In this document: positions 1-6,361 of the stretch, one piece after another
Layout: every line of letters starts with the position of its first letter
Numbering within the stretch: the first letter of the stretch is position 1
Assembly: GCA_003140115.1 (NCBI GenBank)
Contig: PLIQ01000239.1
Span: 2,089 to 14,550, forward strand
DNA: 12,462 bases
Origin: Actinomycetota bacterium
Lineage (GTDB): Bacteria; Actinomycetota; Actinomycetes; Streptosporangiales; Streptosporangiaceae
Direction: 5' to 3'
Notes under the pieces: model-generated
What the model was told of the DNA's origin: nothing
Databases searched by the model: none
The model's input: the letters and a program-made list of their open reading frames with translations, nothing else
Program-made: the position numbers and the translations under genes

Positions 1-22
1 CGCTGCCGCTGCAGCGGCAGCG
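1..22. repeat. 22-bp perfect palindrome at the window edge
   Basis: Two 11-base arms (CGCTGCCGCTG and its exact complement) abut with no spacer. It could be a transcription terminator of a gene left of the window or a protein-binding site. No T-run follows on either side inside the window. GC-rich DNA produces such palindromes by chance, so function is uncertain. The rest of the stretch up to base 121 shows no convincing gene. Confidence 0.45.
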
Positions 23-131
23 CCGCCACCAACGGCCGCGATGCGAGCACGAACTGGAGTCGGGGTGCGAACGGGCGTTGTGACCGCGAGCGTAGAGTCT
101 CAGGTTCGCGACCCCGCTGGCAGGAGGAGAG

Positions 132-635
132 ATGCCGGAACGCGCGTGGCTCGGGTGGCCGGTCCTCCGCCAGCTGACCGGTGGCGACAAGCTGGCCCGG
201 GGAGCGGCGGTCAGGAGCCGGCGCACGGAGCGGATCGAGCCGCGGATCCGGAACGTTGACCGGGTGGTCAAGTCGGTCTGCCCTTACTGCGCGGTCGGCT
301 GCGCGCAGCACATCTACGTAAAAGACGAGAAGGTCATCCAGATCGAGGGCGATCCGGACTCGCCGGTGAGCCGGGGCAGGCTCTGCCCCAAGGGGTCAGC
401 GACCTTGCAGCTCACCACGGGGAGCGCGCGGCAGTACCGGGTGAAGTACCGACGGCCGTTCGGCACAGAGTGGGAAGACCTCGACCTCGACCGGGCCATG
501 GACATGATCGCCGACCGGGTGATCGAGTCCCGCCGCCGTGCTTCCGCCCGCGACCCCAAGTACACGGTCGTCCCGCAGCGGGCCCGCGTCCGGCGGCAGG
601 AGGACGAGGCACGTGACTCCCCGTCGGCCCGGTGA
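132..635 (+). pseudogene. Formate dehydrogenase alpha-subunit remnant joined to an NrfD-like tail
   Basis: The reading frame gives 167 residues where an intact catalytic subunit of this molybdopterin oxidoreductase family has several hundred or more. Residues about 1-134 look like the N-terminus of an actinobacterial formate dehydrogenase alpha chain: C50, C53, C57 and C85 form the CxxCxxxC...C site of the proximal 4Fe-4S cluster, followed by the typical GDPDSPVSRGRLCPKG stretch and the start of the molybdopterin domain. Homology then stops. The last 30 or so residues (ARDPKYTVVPQR...) look to me like the C-terminal tail of the NrfD/polysulfide-reductase membrane subunit, which in such operons lies after the alpha and beta genes; this is from memory. 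The selenocysteine or cysteine active site and the cofactor-binding domains are missing, so no enzyme activity is expected. A strong Shine-Dalgarno (AGGAGGAG, 122-129) sits just before the ATG. An assembly gap closed in silico would look the same. Confidence 0.72.
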
Positions 636-639
636 CGTC

Positions 640-645
640 TAGGCT
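640..645 (+). promoter_or_regulatory. -10 box of a leaderless-type promoter for the MobA-MoaD gene
   Basis: TAGGCT fits the actinobacterial TANNNT -10 pattern and lies six bases before the GTG at 652. The transcript would start at or very near the start codon. There is no Shine-Dalgarno before this GTG, which agrees with leaderless initiation. No clear -35 box is seen at normal spacing. Confidence 0.45.
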
Positions 646-651
646 CAGCAA

Positions 652-1506
652 GTGGCGATTACCGCGGGCGTGGTGCTGGCGGGCGGGCGGTCCTCGCGGA
701 TGGGCACGTCCAAGGCGGCACTGGAGTGGCACGGCTCCACGCTGCTGCGCCGGACGGCCGGCATCCTCGCGCGCGTGACGAACGGCCCCGTCGTCGTCGT
801 CCGCGCCCCCGGCCAGGACCTCCCGCACCTGCCGGAGGGCACGCTCATCGCCGTTGACCCCCGCGAGGGCAAAGGCCCGGCGCAGGGCATCGCCGCCGGG
901 CTCGCCGCGCTACGCGGGCGCGCCGATATCGCGTTCATCTGCTCTACCGACATGCCGTTTCTGCACCCGGCGTTCGCCCGGCGCGTGCTGCGGGTGCTGG
1001 AGGATAGCGAAACTACGGATGTCGCCTTGCCGCTCGCCCGGGGATTCAGGCAGCCGCTGGCCGCCGCGTACCGGGTCTCGCTCGCGGAACGTGCCGAGCG
1101 CCTGGTCGCGGAGGACCAGTTGCGCCCCGCCTTTCTCTTCGGCCAGTGCACGGTGGAAATGCTCGACGACGCCGCGCTGAAGCAGGACCCGGTGCTCGCC
1201 GCGCTCGACCCGGACCTGGACTCGGTGGTGAACGTCAACACGCCTGCCGACTACCAGGCGGCCCGGGCCCGGCCGGCGCCGGAAGTGACCGTCCAGCTCT
1301 TCGGAACCCTCGCCCAGGGCGACGGCCAGAGCGGCCCGTACGCCGTCCGGGCCGCCACCGTGGGCGATGCCGCCGGCGCGCTCGGCCTGCTGCTCGACCG
1401 GCATGTCACGGCGGCGCTTAACGGTGACCAGATCACCCGGGACAGCGAGACACCGCTCGCGGCGGGTGACACCGTCTTCTTCCTGTCCGCGGACGCGGGA
1501 GGCTGA
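652..1506 (+). CDS. MobA-MoaD fusion: molybdenum cofactor guanylyltransferase with C-terminal sulfur-carrier domain
   Basis: Residues 1-206 form a MobA-type nucleotidyltransferase, which joins GMP from GTP to molybdopterin to make the bis-MGD cofactor used by formate dehydrogenase-like enzymes in the cytoplasm. The nucleotide loop LAGGRSSRMGTSK (9-21), the metal-binding STDMPF segment (98-103) and the NVNTPADY motif (194-201) are all present. Residues about 211-284 form a second ubiquitin-fold domain of MoaD/ThiS type and the protein ends exactly in Gly-Gly, the form adenylated by MoeB and thiocarboxylated to supply sulfur for molybdopterin synthesis. MobA alone is about 190-200 residues, so the extra 80 are a real fusion. 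It starts 16 bases after the broken formate dehydrogenase frame, which fits an old Mo-enzyme locus. The GTG start is chosen because the conserved beta-strand begins directly after it. Family assignment is firm; activity of the MoaD part is inferred from its terminus. Confidence 0.9.
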   Translation: MAITAGVVLAGGRSSRMGTSKAALEWHGSTLLRRTAGILARVTNGPVVVVRAPGQDLPHLPEGTLIAVDPREGKGPAQGIAAGLAALRGRADIAFICSTDMPFLHPAFARRVLRVLEDSETTDVALPLARGFRQPLAAAYRVSLAERAERLVAEDQLRPAFLFGQCTVEMLDDAALKQDPVLAALDPDLDSVVNVNTPADYQAARARPAPEVTVQLFGTLAQGDGQSGPYAVRAATVGDAAGALGLLLDRHVTAALNGDQITRDSETPLAAGDTVFFLSADAGG

Positions 1507-1532
1507 CTTGGCTGCTGGCGGCTACCAAGATG

Positions 1533-1576
1533 TCCGCTAGTGCGCCGGTCTTCAGGCCGGTGGTGAAGCCAGCGGA
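1533..1576 (+). other. Possible structured RNA element between the MobA-MoaD and CDF genes
   Basis: TCCGCT (1533-1538) pairs with AGCGGA (1571-1576). Inside it CGCCGG (1543-1548) pairs with CCGGTG (1557-1562, one G-T pair) around the loop TCTTCAGG. The element fills most of the 88-base gap. It may be a terminator for the upstream gene or a leader structure for the transporter gene. No T-run follows and no known riboswitch core is recognised. Confidence 0.3.
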
Positions 1577-1594
1577 TTGTGTTAAGAGTGGTTG

Positions 1595-2629
1595 ATGGCG
1601 CGCGAACAGGGCGGCGAGCAGGCTCCGGCACCGGGGGCGGCTGGAGGGGTGGCCCGCGGATCCCGTGAGCCGCTCATGCCGGTGCCGTTGCTGCGCGGCC
1701 CCCGCGCATCGGCGAGTCTCGTCACAGTGCTAGTGGCCTTCAGCGCCAACCTCCTGATCGCCGTGGCGAAGTCGGCCGCCGCCGCGGTGACCGGATCGGC
1801 GTCGCTGACGGCCGAGGCGGCGCATTCGTGGGCCGACTGTGGCAACGAGATTTTCTTGCTCATCGCCAACCAACGGGCACGCCGTCCGCCGGACCGTGCT
1901 CACCCGTTCGGCCATGGCCGGGAAGCCTACGTGTGGTCGCTGTTCGCGGCGCTCGGGGTTTTCGTGGCCGGCGGCGTGGTATCGATCACGCGCGGCATCC
2001 AGGGACTTATCCATCCGGAGCCGGCCGAACGGTTCCTCATCGGGTATGGGGTGCTGGCCGTGTCCTTTGTCCTGGAGGGAATCTCGTTCCTGCAATCGGT
2101 CCGGCAGGCCAGGTCCGAGGCCGAGCCGTTGCAGCGGGACCTGATCGAGCACGTGATGGTGACCTCCGATCCCACGCTGCGAGCGGTGTTCGCCGAGGAC
2201 TCCGCCGCCTTGATCGGCTTGGTCATCGCGGCGGCCGGGCTGGCCGCCCATGAGGTGACCGGTTCCGCAGTGCCGGACGCGGCCGGCTCGATCCTGGTCG
2301 GCCTGCTGCTCGGCGTCGTCGCGATCGTCTTGATCAACCGCAACATGCGGTTCCTGGTCGGCGAGGAAGCCGATCCCCGGATACGTTCCGCGGTTCTGCG
2401 GGCCCTGCTGGAGATGCCAGAGGTGGCCCGGGTGACCTATCTGCGGCTGGAGGTCGTCGGGCCACGGATGGTCTTTGTGACAGGCGACGTCGACCTCACC
2501 GGCGATGACACCGAGTCACACGTGGCAGTCCGGCTGCGGGCACTGGAGGCGAAGTTCTGCGCATCGCCCGCCGTGGCCGGCGCCGTACTGAGCCTGTCCG
2601 CCCCCGACGAGCCAGCACTCCAGGCGTAG
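1595..2629 (+). CDS. Cation diffusion facilitator (CDF) family metal transporter
   Basis: The 344-residue product is a membrane antiporter of the CDF type, which exports divalent metals such as Zn2+, Fe2+ or Mn2+ in exchange for protons. Hydrophobic segments lie near 40-60, 78-92, 115-132, 147-166, 203-219 and 231-248. The first metal-site motif is HSWAD (77-81). The partner site is in the segment around EDSAAL (201-206) and D228. HPFGHG (103-108) between the second and third segments and the wording around it resemble the SLC30A9/ZnT9-like branch more than ZitB or FieF. A soluble C-terminal domain (about 255-330) follows, as usual. The N-terminal 30 residues are Ala/Gly-rich and poorly constrained. 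TTG at 1592 and ATG at 1595 are adjacent; ATG is preferred, and M28 is an alternative. No strong Shine-Dalgarno is seen. The transported metal cannot be read from the sequence. Confidence 0.88.
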   Translation: MAREQGGEQAPAPGAAGGVARGSREPLMPVPLLRGPRASASLVTVLVAFSANLLIAVAKSAAAAVTGSASLTAEAAHSWADCGNEIFLLIANQRARRPPDRAHPFGHGREAYVWSLFAALGVFVAGGVVSITRGIQGLIHPEPAERFLIGYGVLAVSFVLEGISFLQSVRQARSEAEPLQRDLIEHVMVTSDPTLRAVFAEDSAALIGLVIAAAGLAAHEVTGSAVPDAAGSILVGLLLGVVAIVLINRNMRFLVGEEADPRIRSAVLRALLEMPEVARVTYLRLEVVGPRMVFVTGDVDLTGDDTESHVAVRLRALEAKFCASPAVAGAVLSLSAPDEPALQA

Positions 2630-2671
2630 ATCCGGCCGCTGAGCCGGGTCCCGGGCCTACCGCGCGCGGGG

Positions 2672-2677
2672 TAGTGT
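2672..2677 (+). promoter_or_regulatory. -10 box of a leaderless-type promoter for the deacetylase-SCO gene pair
   Basis: TAGTGT matches TANNNT and ends six bases before the GTG at 2684, the usual geometry of actinobacterial leaderless transcripts. No Shine-Dalgarno separates it from the start. A 5-bp inverted repeat (CTACC 2657-2661 with GGTAG 2670-2674) overlaps the box and might be an operator. No obvious -35 is present. Confidence 0.5.
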
Positions 2678-2683
2678 GTCCGG

Positions 2684-3475
2684 GTGCCTATCGAGCGGCG
2701 GGATTTTTTCCTGCTCGTCGGTGCGGCCACCGTCGGAGCCGGGCTGGCTGGCTGCACCAGCGTGCGCCAGGCCGACGAGCCGTCCGGCGGCAACCATCCT
2801 GGATCATCCGCCGCCGCGCCGTCGTCCACGGCGAGTCCGCGCGGCGACGCGAGCAGGCAGCCGGGTGCGCAACTCGGCCCGCAAGTCGCGCACGGGCCAC
2901 GAGACCGACCCCAGGTGGCGCTCACCTTTCATGGTCAAGGACCGCTATCGATGGCCGAGGCGCTGCTGGCCGAGGCAGAGCGGGCCGGAGCGCGGATCTC
3001 GGTGCTCGCCGTCGGGACCTGGCTCGAGCAATACCCGCAGATTGCGCAGCGGGTCCTGAGCAAGGGCCACGACCTGGGCAATCACACCATGCATCACTTG
3101 GATATCGCGGCCATGGACGCCGCTGGCGCCTACGCGGAGATCGCCGAATGCGCGCAGCGGCTGCGCATCTTGACCGGATCGGCCGGCCGCTGGTTCCGGC
3201 CCTCGCAGACCCAGTACGCGACGCCGCTGATCGAGCACGAGGCCCGCAAGGTGGGCTACCAGACCTGCGTGTCCTATGACGTGGATTCGCTCGACTACAC
3301 CGATCCCGGGCCGGACGCGGTCGTCGCCACCGTGCTCGGCTCGGTGCGGCCAGGGTCGATCGTGAGCCTGCATTTCGGCCACTCCGGTACCGTGACGGCC
3401 CTGCCCGCGATCCTGAGCGGCCTGGCCAGCCGGAGGCTGCGTCCGGTCACCCTGACCGCCCTGCTGTCCCCGTGA
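2684..3475 (+). CDS. Tat-exported lipoprotein of the polysaccharide deacetylase (NodB-fold) family, altered first motif
   Basis: The 263-residue protein starts with a twin-arginine signal (ERRDFFLL, 4-11) followed by a lipobox LAGC (21-24), so it should be folded in the cytoplasm, exported by Tat and lipid-anchored outside. A Ser/Ala/Pro-rich linker runs to about residue 75. The catalytic fold follows: NHTMHH (133-138) is the metal-binding H-x-x-x-H motif of family 4 carbohydrate esterases, FRPSQ (171-175) replaces the usual RPPYG, YDVDSLDY (198-205) stands for motif 4, and SLHFGH (228-233) supplies the motif-5 His. The first motif, normally TFDD with the catalytic base and a metal ligand, reads TFHGQ (81-85). 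Both Asp are gone, so ordinary deacetylase chemistry is doubtful. Its stop overlaps the next start in GTGA (3472-3475), suggesting coupled translation with the SCO protein. GTG 2684 is chosen because it places the RR motif at the N-terminus and matches the promoter. Confidence 0.85.
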   Translation: MPIERRDFFLLVGAATVGAGLAGCTSVRQADEPSGGNHPGSSAAAPSSTASPRGDASRQPGAQLGPQVAHGPRDRPQVALTFHGQGPLSMAEALLAEAERAGARISVLAVGTWLEQYPQIAQRVLSKGHDLGNHTMHHLDIAAMDAAGAYAEIAECAQRLRILTGSAGRWFRPSQTQYATPLIEHEARKVGYQTCVSYDVDSLDYTDPGPDAVVATVLGSVRPGSIVSLHFGHSGTVTALPAILSGLASRRLRPVTLTALLSP

Positions 3476-4254
3476 CGACCCGGGCGACCCGGCTGGCAGG
3501 CACGCTGGCCGCGGTCCTGGCCGCTGGGGCGATCGTCGCGGGGTGCGGTGGGAGCGCGGCCGTCCCGGGTCCGCCGTCGGCCTATCTCGGTACAGTGGTG
3601 GACCGGCCAGTGCCGGCCGGGATCACGGACCTGCCCCTGATCACGGACGCTGGCCGGCCGACGAGCCTGGGTGCCTGGCGCGGCCAGGTGGTGGTGCTCG
3701 CGGACTTCCTTACCTTGTGCCAGGAGACCTGCCCGCTGACCACGGGAAACCTGCTGGCGATGGATCGCGCGGTCATGGCGGCGGGCCTGGGACACCGGGT
3801 GCGCTTCGCGGAGCTGACCGTCGACCCGGAGCGGGACACCCCGGCCCGGCTACGCGCGTACCGGGCGCTGATCGAGGCGCCGGCGAACTTTCTCCTGCTT
3901 ACCGGCCGCCCGGCGGTGATCGAGCGCATCTGGCGGTATCTGGGGGTCTGGTACCAGCGGGTCGGCGAGGACAGTCCGCCCGGCATCGACTGGCTGACCG
4001 GCCGGCCGCTGAGCTACGACGTCGACCACGAGGACGCCCTGCTCTACATCGACGCCGCCGGACGGGTGCGGTTCGTCGTTGTGGGCGCGCCCGACGCGTC
4101 CGGAGCGCCCGTCGCGCCCGCCCTGCGCCGCTTCCTCAGCGCCCAGGGCCGCGCCGACCTCAGCCATCCCGACGCGAGCACCTGGACCGCGGCCGAAGCG
4201 CTCAGCCCGATCGCCTGGCTGACCGGGCGGCCGGTCCGGCCAGCCGGCAGCTGA
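3472..4254 (+). CDS. SCO1/SenC family copper-handling lipoprotein
   Basis: The 260-residue product has a hydrophobic leader and lipobox VAGC (22-25), so it is probably a lipoprotein on the outer face of the membrane. The body is thioredoxin-like. CQETC (83-87) is the CxxxC copper and redox site of the SCO family, and H186 in the DVDHED stretch fits the distal third copper ligand. SCO proteins deliver copper to, or reduce the cysteines of, the CuA site of cytochrome c oxidase, and some act as thiol reductases. TVDPERDTP (116-124) is the usual conserved segment. The C-terminal 40 residues are an extension of unclear role. The gene overlaps the preceding deacetylase-like gene by 4 bp and lacks its own promoter. 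It converges with a - strand pair containing a PCu(A)C-like protein, which supports a copper role. The family call is firm; the target oxidase is not in the window. Confidence 0.92.
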   Translation: MTTRATRLAGTLAAVLAAGAIVAGCGGSAAVPGPPSAYLGTVVDRPVPAGITDLPLITDAGRPTSLGAWRGQVVVLADFLTLCQETCPLTTGNLLAMDRAVMAAGLGHRVRFAELTVDPERDTPARLRAYRALIEAPANFLLLTGRPAVIERIWRYLGVWYQRVGEDSPPGIDWLTGRPLSYDVDHEDALLYIDAAGRVRFVVVGAPDASGAPVAPALRRFLSAQGRADLSHPDASTWTAAEALSPIAWLTGRPVRPAGS

Positions 4255-4277
4255 GCTGGCCGGCAGCTGAGCTGGCC
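4246..4277. repeat. Two exact 16-bp tandem copies at a convergent gene junction
   Basis: GGCAGCTGAGCTGGCC occurs at 4246-4261 and again at 4262-4277. The SCO stop codon lies in the first copy. GGCCAGC (4238-4244) and GCTGGCC (4255-4261) can form a 7-bp stem with a 10-base loop, and GCTGGCC occurs again at 4271-4277. The location between two converging transcription units suggests a bidirectional terminator, though no T-run is present. A local slippage duplication is the simplest origin. Confidence 0.6.
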
Positions 4278-4297
4278 GACGGCTGGGCTGGCGACGC

Positions 4298-4798
4298 TCA
4301 TGCGCGGCTGACGGGCAGGCGCAGGGTCACCGAACCGGCGTGGGCGAAGTAAAAGGTGATGGCCAGGCTCGTGCCGGGCGGCAAGGCCGAGCCCGGCTGG
4401 ACCGTCAAGGTCGCGGTCGCCGGCGGGGACGCGCCGCCTGACCGTCCCGGGATCAGCAACGGCCCATAGTGCAGCCAGGTGTCCACCACGACCGGCGACG
4501 GGGTCTCGGCCCCGCAGCCGGACAGATCAGGCAGCTCTCCGACATTGACCTGCTGGTGGTAGACCGCGACCGGTGCGCCGTCAGCGGCGGTCGCAGCGTC
4601 CAGCTGATCCGAAGGCTGCCCGCTGGTAGTGACCTGCACACTGGCGGTCAGTGTGCCGCCCCGGCCCGGGGCCAGCGCAGTGGCGCTGACCGTGACCGGG
4701 CCCAGCCGGGCGAGCACCGTGTCCGGAGCCGGGGCCGGAGCCGCGCCCGCGAGCCCGAGCAGGGCCAGGCCGGCCAGCGCCAGGCGGAAGACTTTCAT
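4298..4798 (-). CDS. Exported small protein, divergent PCu(A)C copper chaperone-like
   Basis: The 166-residue protein has a Sec-type signal (MKVFRLALAG... through about residue 20, with an Ala-rich cleavage region) and one beta-rich domain. Segments resemble the PCu(A)C family, periplasmic Cu(I) chaperones that work with SCO proteins to build CuA: GPVTVSATAL (33-42), a D-x-L...G-x-x-V-x-V-Y-H stretch ending at H81, and a C-terminal strand PGTSLAITFYFAHAGSVTLR (141-160). The family's Met ligands and its HLML-like segment are not seen. The only ligand candidates are H81, H110, H153 and the lone C95, so copper binding is not assured. The start at 4798 is chosen because ATGA (4798-4795) overlaps the stop of the upstream propeller gene and a signal peptide follows at once; a longer frame to 4852 exists but would bury that signal. 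The family call is tentative. Confidence 0.7.
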   Translation of the reverse strand: MKVFRLALAGLALLGLAGAAPAPAPDTVLARLGPVTVSATALAPGRGGTLTASVQVTTSGQPSDQLDAATAADGAPVAVYHQQVNVGELPDLSGCGAETPSPVVVDTWLHYGPLLIPGRSGGASPPATATLTVQPGSALPPGTSLAITFYFAHAGSVTLRLPVSRA

Positions 4799-6066
4799 CG
4801 GGTGATCCCGGTATGGCCCAGGGAGTAGCGGCCCGGCTGAGGCCATACGCACAGCCCGTGCGGCTCTACCCCTACCGGGATCTTGGCCAGCAGGTGGCCG
4901 GTCGCCGTGTCGATGGCGTAGACGACGTTGTCGTAGCGCCCGGACACCCAGAACACCTTCCCGTCGGGGGAGACGTTGCCCATGTCCGGGCTGCCTCCGC
5001 CAGGGATCCGCCAGGTGGTGACGATCTTCCTGGTCGCGAAGCTGATCACGGTGATGGTGCCGTTGCCGCGGTTCGTTACATAGAGAAAGCGAGCGTCACG
5101 GCTGGGGTACAGGCCGTGCGCATCGGGGCCAGTGGGAATGAACCCGGCCACCCGGAAGGTCGCGGCGTCGATCAGCCAGACCCCGGCGTGGTTCTTGTCG
5201 GCGACGTAGAAGATGCGCCCGGCCGGGTCGAGCTTGATGTCCTGCGGCGCGGAGCCCGGCAGGTTGAGGTAGTCCACGACCGTCAGCGTGTGCAGGTCGA
5301 CGCGGACCAGCCGGCCGCTGAACTCGCAGGTGGCGATCAGGTAGGCACCGGTGGCCGCGAAGTCGATGTGATCCACGCCCGCGCAGCTGACGTGAATCCG
5401 GTGCTCGAGGGCGAAGGTATGCGGGTCACGGAAATCGAGGTCCTGGCGAGTCTCGGCCACCACGATGGCGTAGCGCCCGTCGGGCGTGAAGTACATGTTG
5501 TACGGGTCGTCCACCGAGATGTTAGGCCCGGCAGGCCGCCCGGTCATAGGGTTGATCGGGGTGAGGCTGTTGCCCAGGTCGTTCGTCACGTACAGCGTGC
5601 GCATGTCGTAGGCGGGCACGACGTGCTGAGGATTGAGCCCGGTCTGGTAGGTCCCGATCACCTTGTAGGTCGCCGGGTTGATGACGGTCACCGTAGAGCC
5701 GCCGCTGTTCGGCACGTAGATGCGGTACGGCACCCCGCGCACGGCCGGGCTGAGCATGTTCGCCCCGGCATCGGCGTAGATATTCGCCGGGTTCGGTATC
5801 GGAGGCATCCCCGGCAGTGGCTCCGACAGGTCCGCGATCGGGCTCGCCACCCGCCAGGTTTCGGGCGTATTGGAGGCCGAACGAACGGGCGCAGCGCGTC
5901 CCGCACTCGAATGGGGCTTTCGAACCGACGGGTGTGCCGCGGGGTGCGAGGTCGGCCAGAAGATCATCACGCCGACTGCGATCACAGCCACGACGGCCAC
6001 GGACACACCGCCGAACCACGCCGTGCGCCGCACCCGCTGGCCCGCCGGCCAGCCAACCTTGCCCAT
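4795..6066 (-). CDS. Membrane-anchored seven-bladed YVTN beta-propeller protein (YncE-like)
   Basis: The 423-residue protein has a basic N-terminus, one membrane segment (about 16-37), a His/Pro/Ser-rich linker and then a propeller from about residue 112 to the end, outside the cell membrane. Seven blades are countable from repeats of a P-x-(H/D/N) turn followed by a D-G-R-x-x-Y-V-type strand. The residues at this turn are H148, N190, H233, D276, H318, D361 and H403, 42-43 residues apart. YVTN or close variants appear at 159-162 and 329-332. Three cysteines occur (C228, C247, C406). YncE-like propellers bind ligands or partner proteins and have no general catalytic role. The start at 6066 follows a good Shine-Dalgarno (AGGAAGG) seven bases upstream; an open frame to 6240 carries no plausible N-terminus. 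It overlaps the PCu(A)C-like gene by ATGA. The fold is certain; function is not. Confidence 0.88.
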   Translation of the reverse strand: MGKVGWPAGQRVRRTAWFGGVSVAVVAVIAVGVMIFWPTSHPAAHPSVRKPHSSAGRAAPVRSASNTPETWRVASPIADLSEPLPGMPPIPNPANIYADAGANMLSPAVRGVPYRIYVPNSGGSTVTVINPATYKVIGTYQTGLNPQHVVPAYDMRTLYVTNDLGNSLTPINPMTGRPAGPNISVDDPYNMYFTPDGRYAIVVAETRQDLDFRDPHTFALEHRIHVSCAGVDHIDFAATGAYLIATCEFSGRLVRVDLHTLTVVDYLNLPGSAPQDIKLDPAGRIFYVADKNHAGVWLIDAATFRVAGFIPTGPDAHGLYPSRDARFLYVTNRGNGTITVISFATRKIVTTWRIPGGGSPDMGNVSPDGKVFWVSGRYDNVVYAIDTATGHLLAKIPVGVEPHGLCVWPQPGRYSLGHTGITR

Positions 6067-6273
6067 GCCGATCCTTCCTGCACGACCCAGCCGGCCGGCG
6101 TTCGTCCCGTCCTGGTGCTTGCGGAGTCCGCGATCAACGCCGGAGACGGCTACCCGCTCCCCTGTCTGGCCGGTGATTACACTCAAGGCAAGGCAGTAAA
6201 CCACAGCCCTGTTCGGCCCGGAATCGCCTGGTGTGACCATAGACAGGCCGTGAACACTACGACGGACCCAGGT

Positions 6274-6292
6274 GCGGGCCTGCTGGGCCCGC
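6274..6292 (-). terminator. Candidate terminator hairpin downstream of the CorA gene
   Basis: GCGGGCC (6274-6280) pairs perfectly with GGCCCGC (6286-6292) around a 5-base loop. It lies about 110 bases past the CorA stop on the - strand. There is no T-run, as is common for actinobacterial hairpins. It could also be part of the 5' region of the propeller transcript. Confidence 0.4.
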
Positions 6293-6361
6293 GAAGGGGA
6301 CCCTGTGGGCGGTTGACGATTACGGAAATCGCGCCAGAGGCGTTCTGGGCGCTGTGCTCCG

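Noticed and set aside
132..635. Short frame explained by an internal selenocysteine UGA, as in intact formate dehydrogenases
   Set aside because: Homology ends well before the Sec position, and the sequence after the stop is the MobA-MoaD gene, not the rest of the alpha subunit.
1501..1590. A possible selenocysteine tRNA gene next to the formate dehydrogenase remnant
   Set aside because: Only an anticodon-like stem-loop is visible. There is no GGTTCGA T arm, and no sequence at the right distance complements a 5' acceptor arm.
1507..1594. A NiCo (czcD) or other metal riboswitch before the CDF transporter
   Set aside because: The conserved junction sequences of that riboswitch are not present, and 88 bases shared with the preceding gene's end leave little room.
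6067..6240. Extended N-terminus of the propeller protein up to base 6240
   Set aside because: The extra 58 residues have no signal or conserved pattern, while the start at 6066 has a good Shine-Dalgarno and leads into a membrane anchor.
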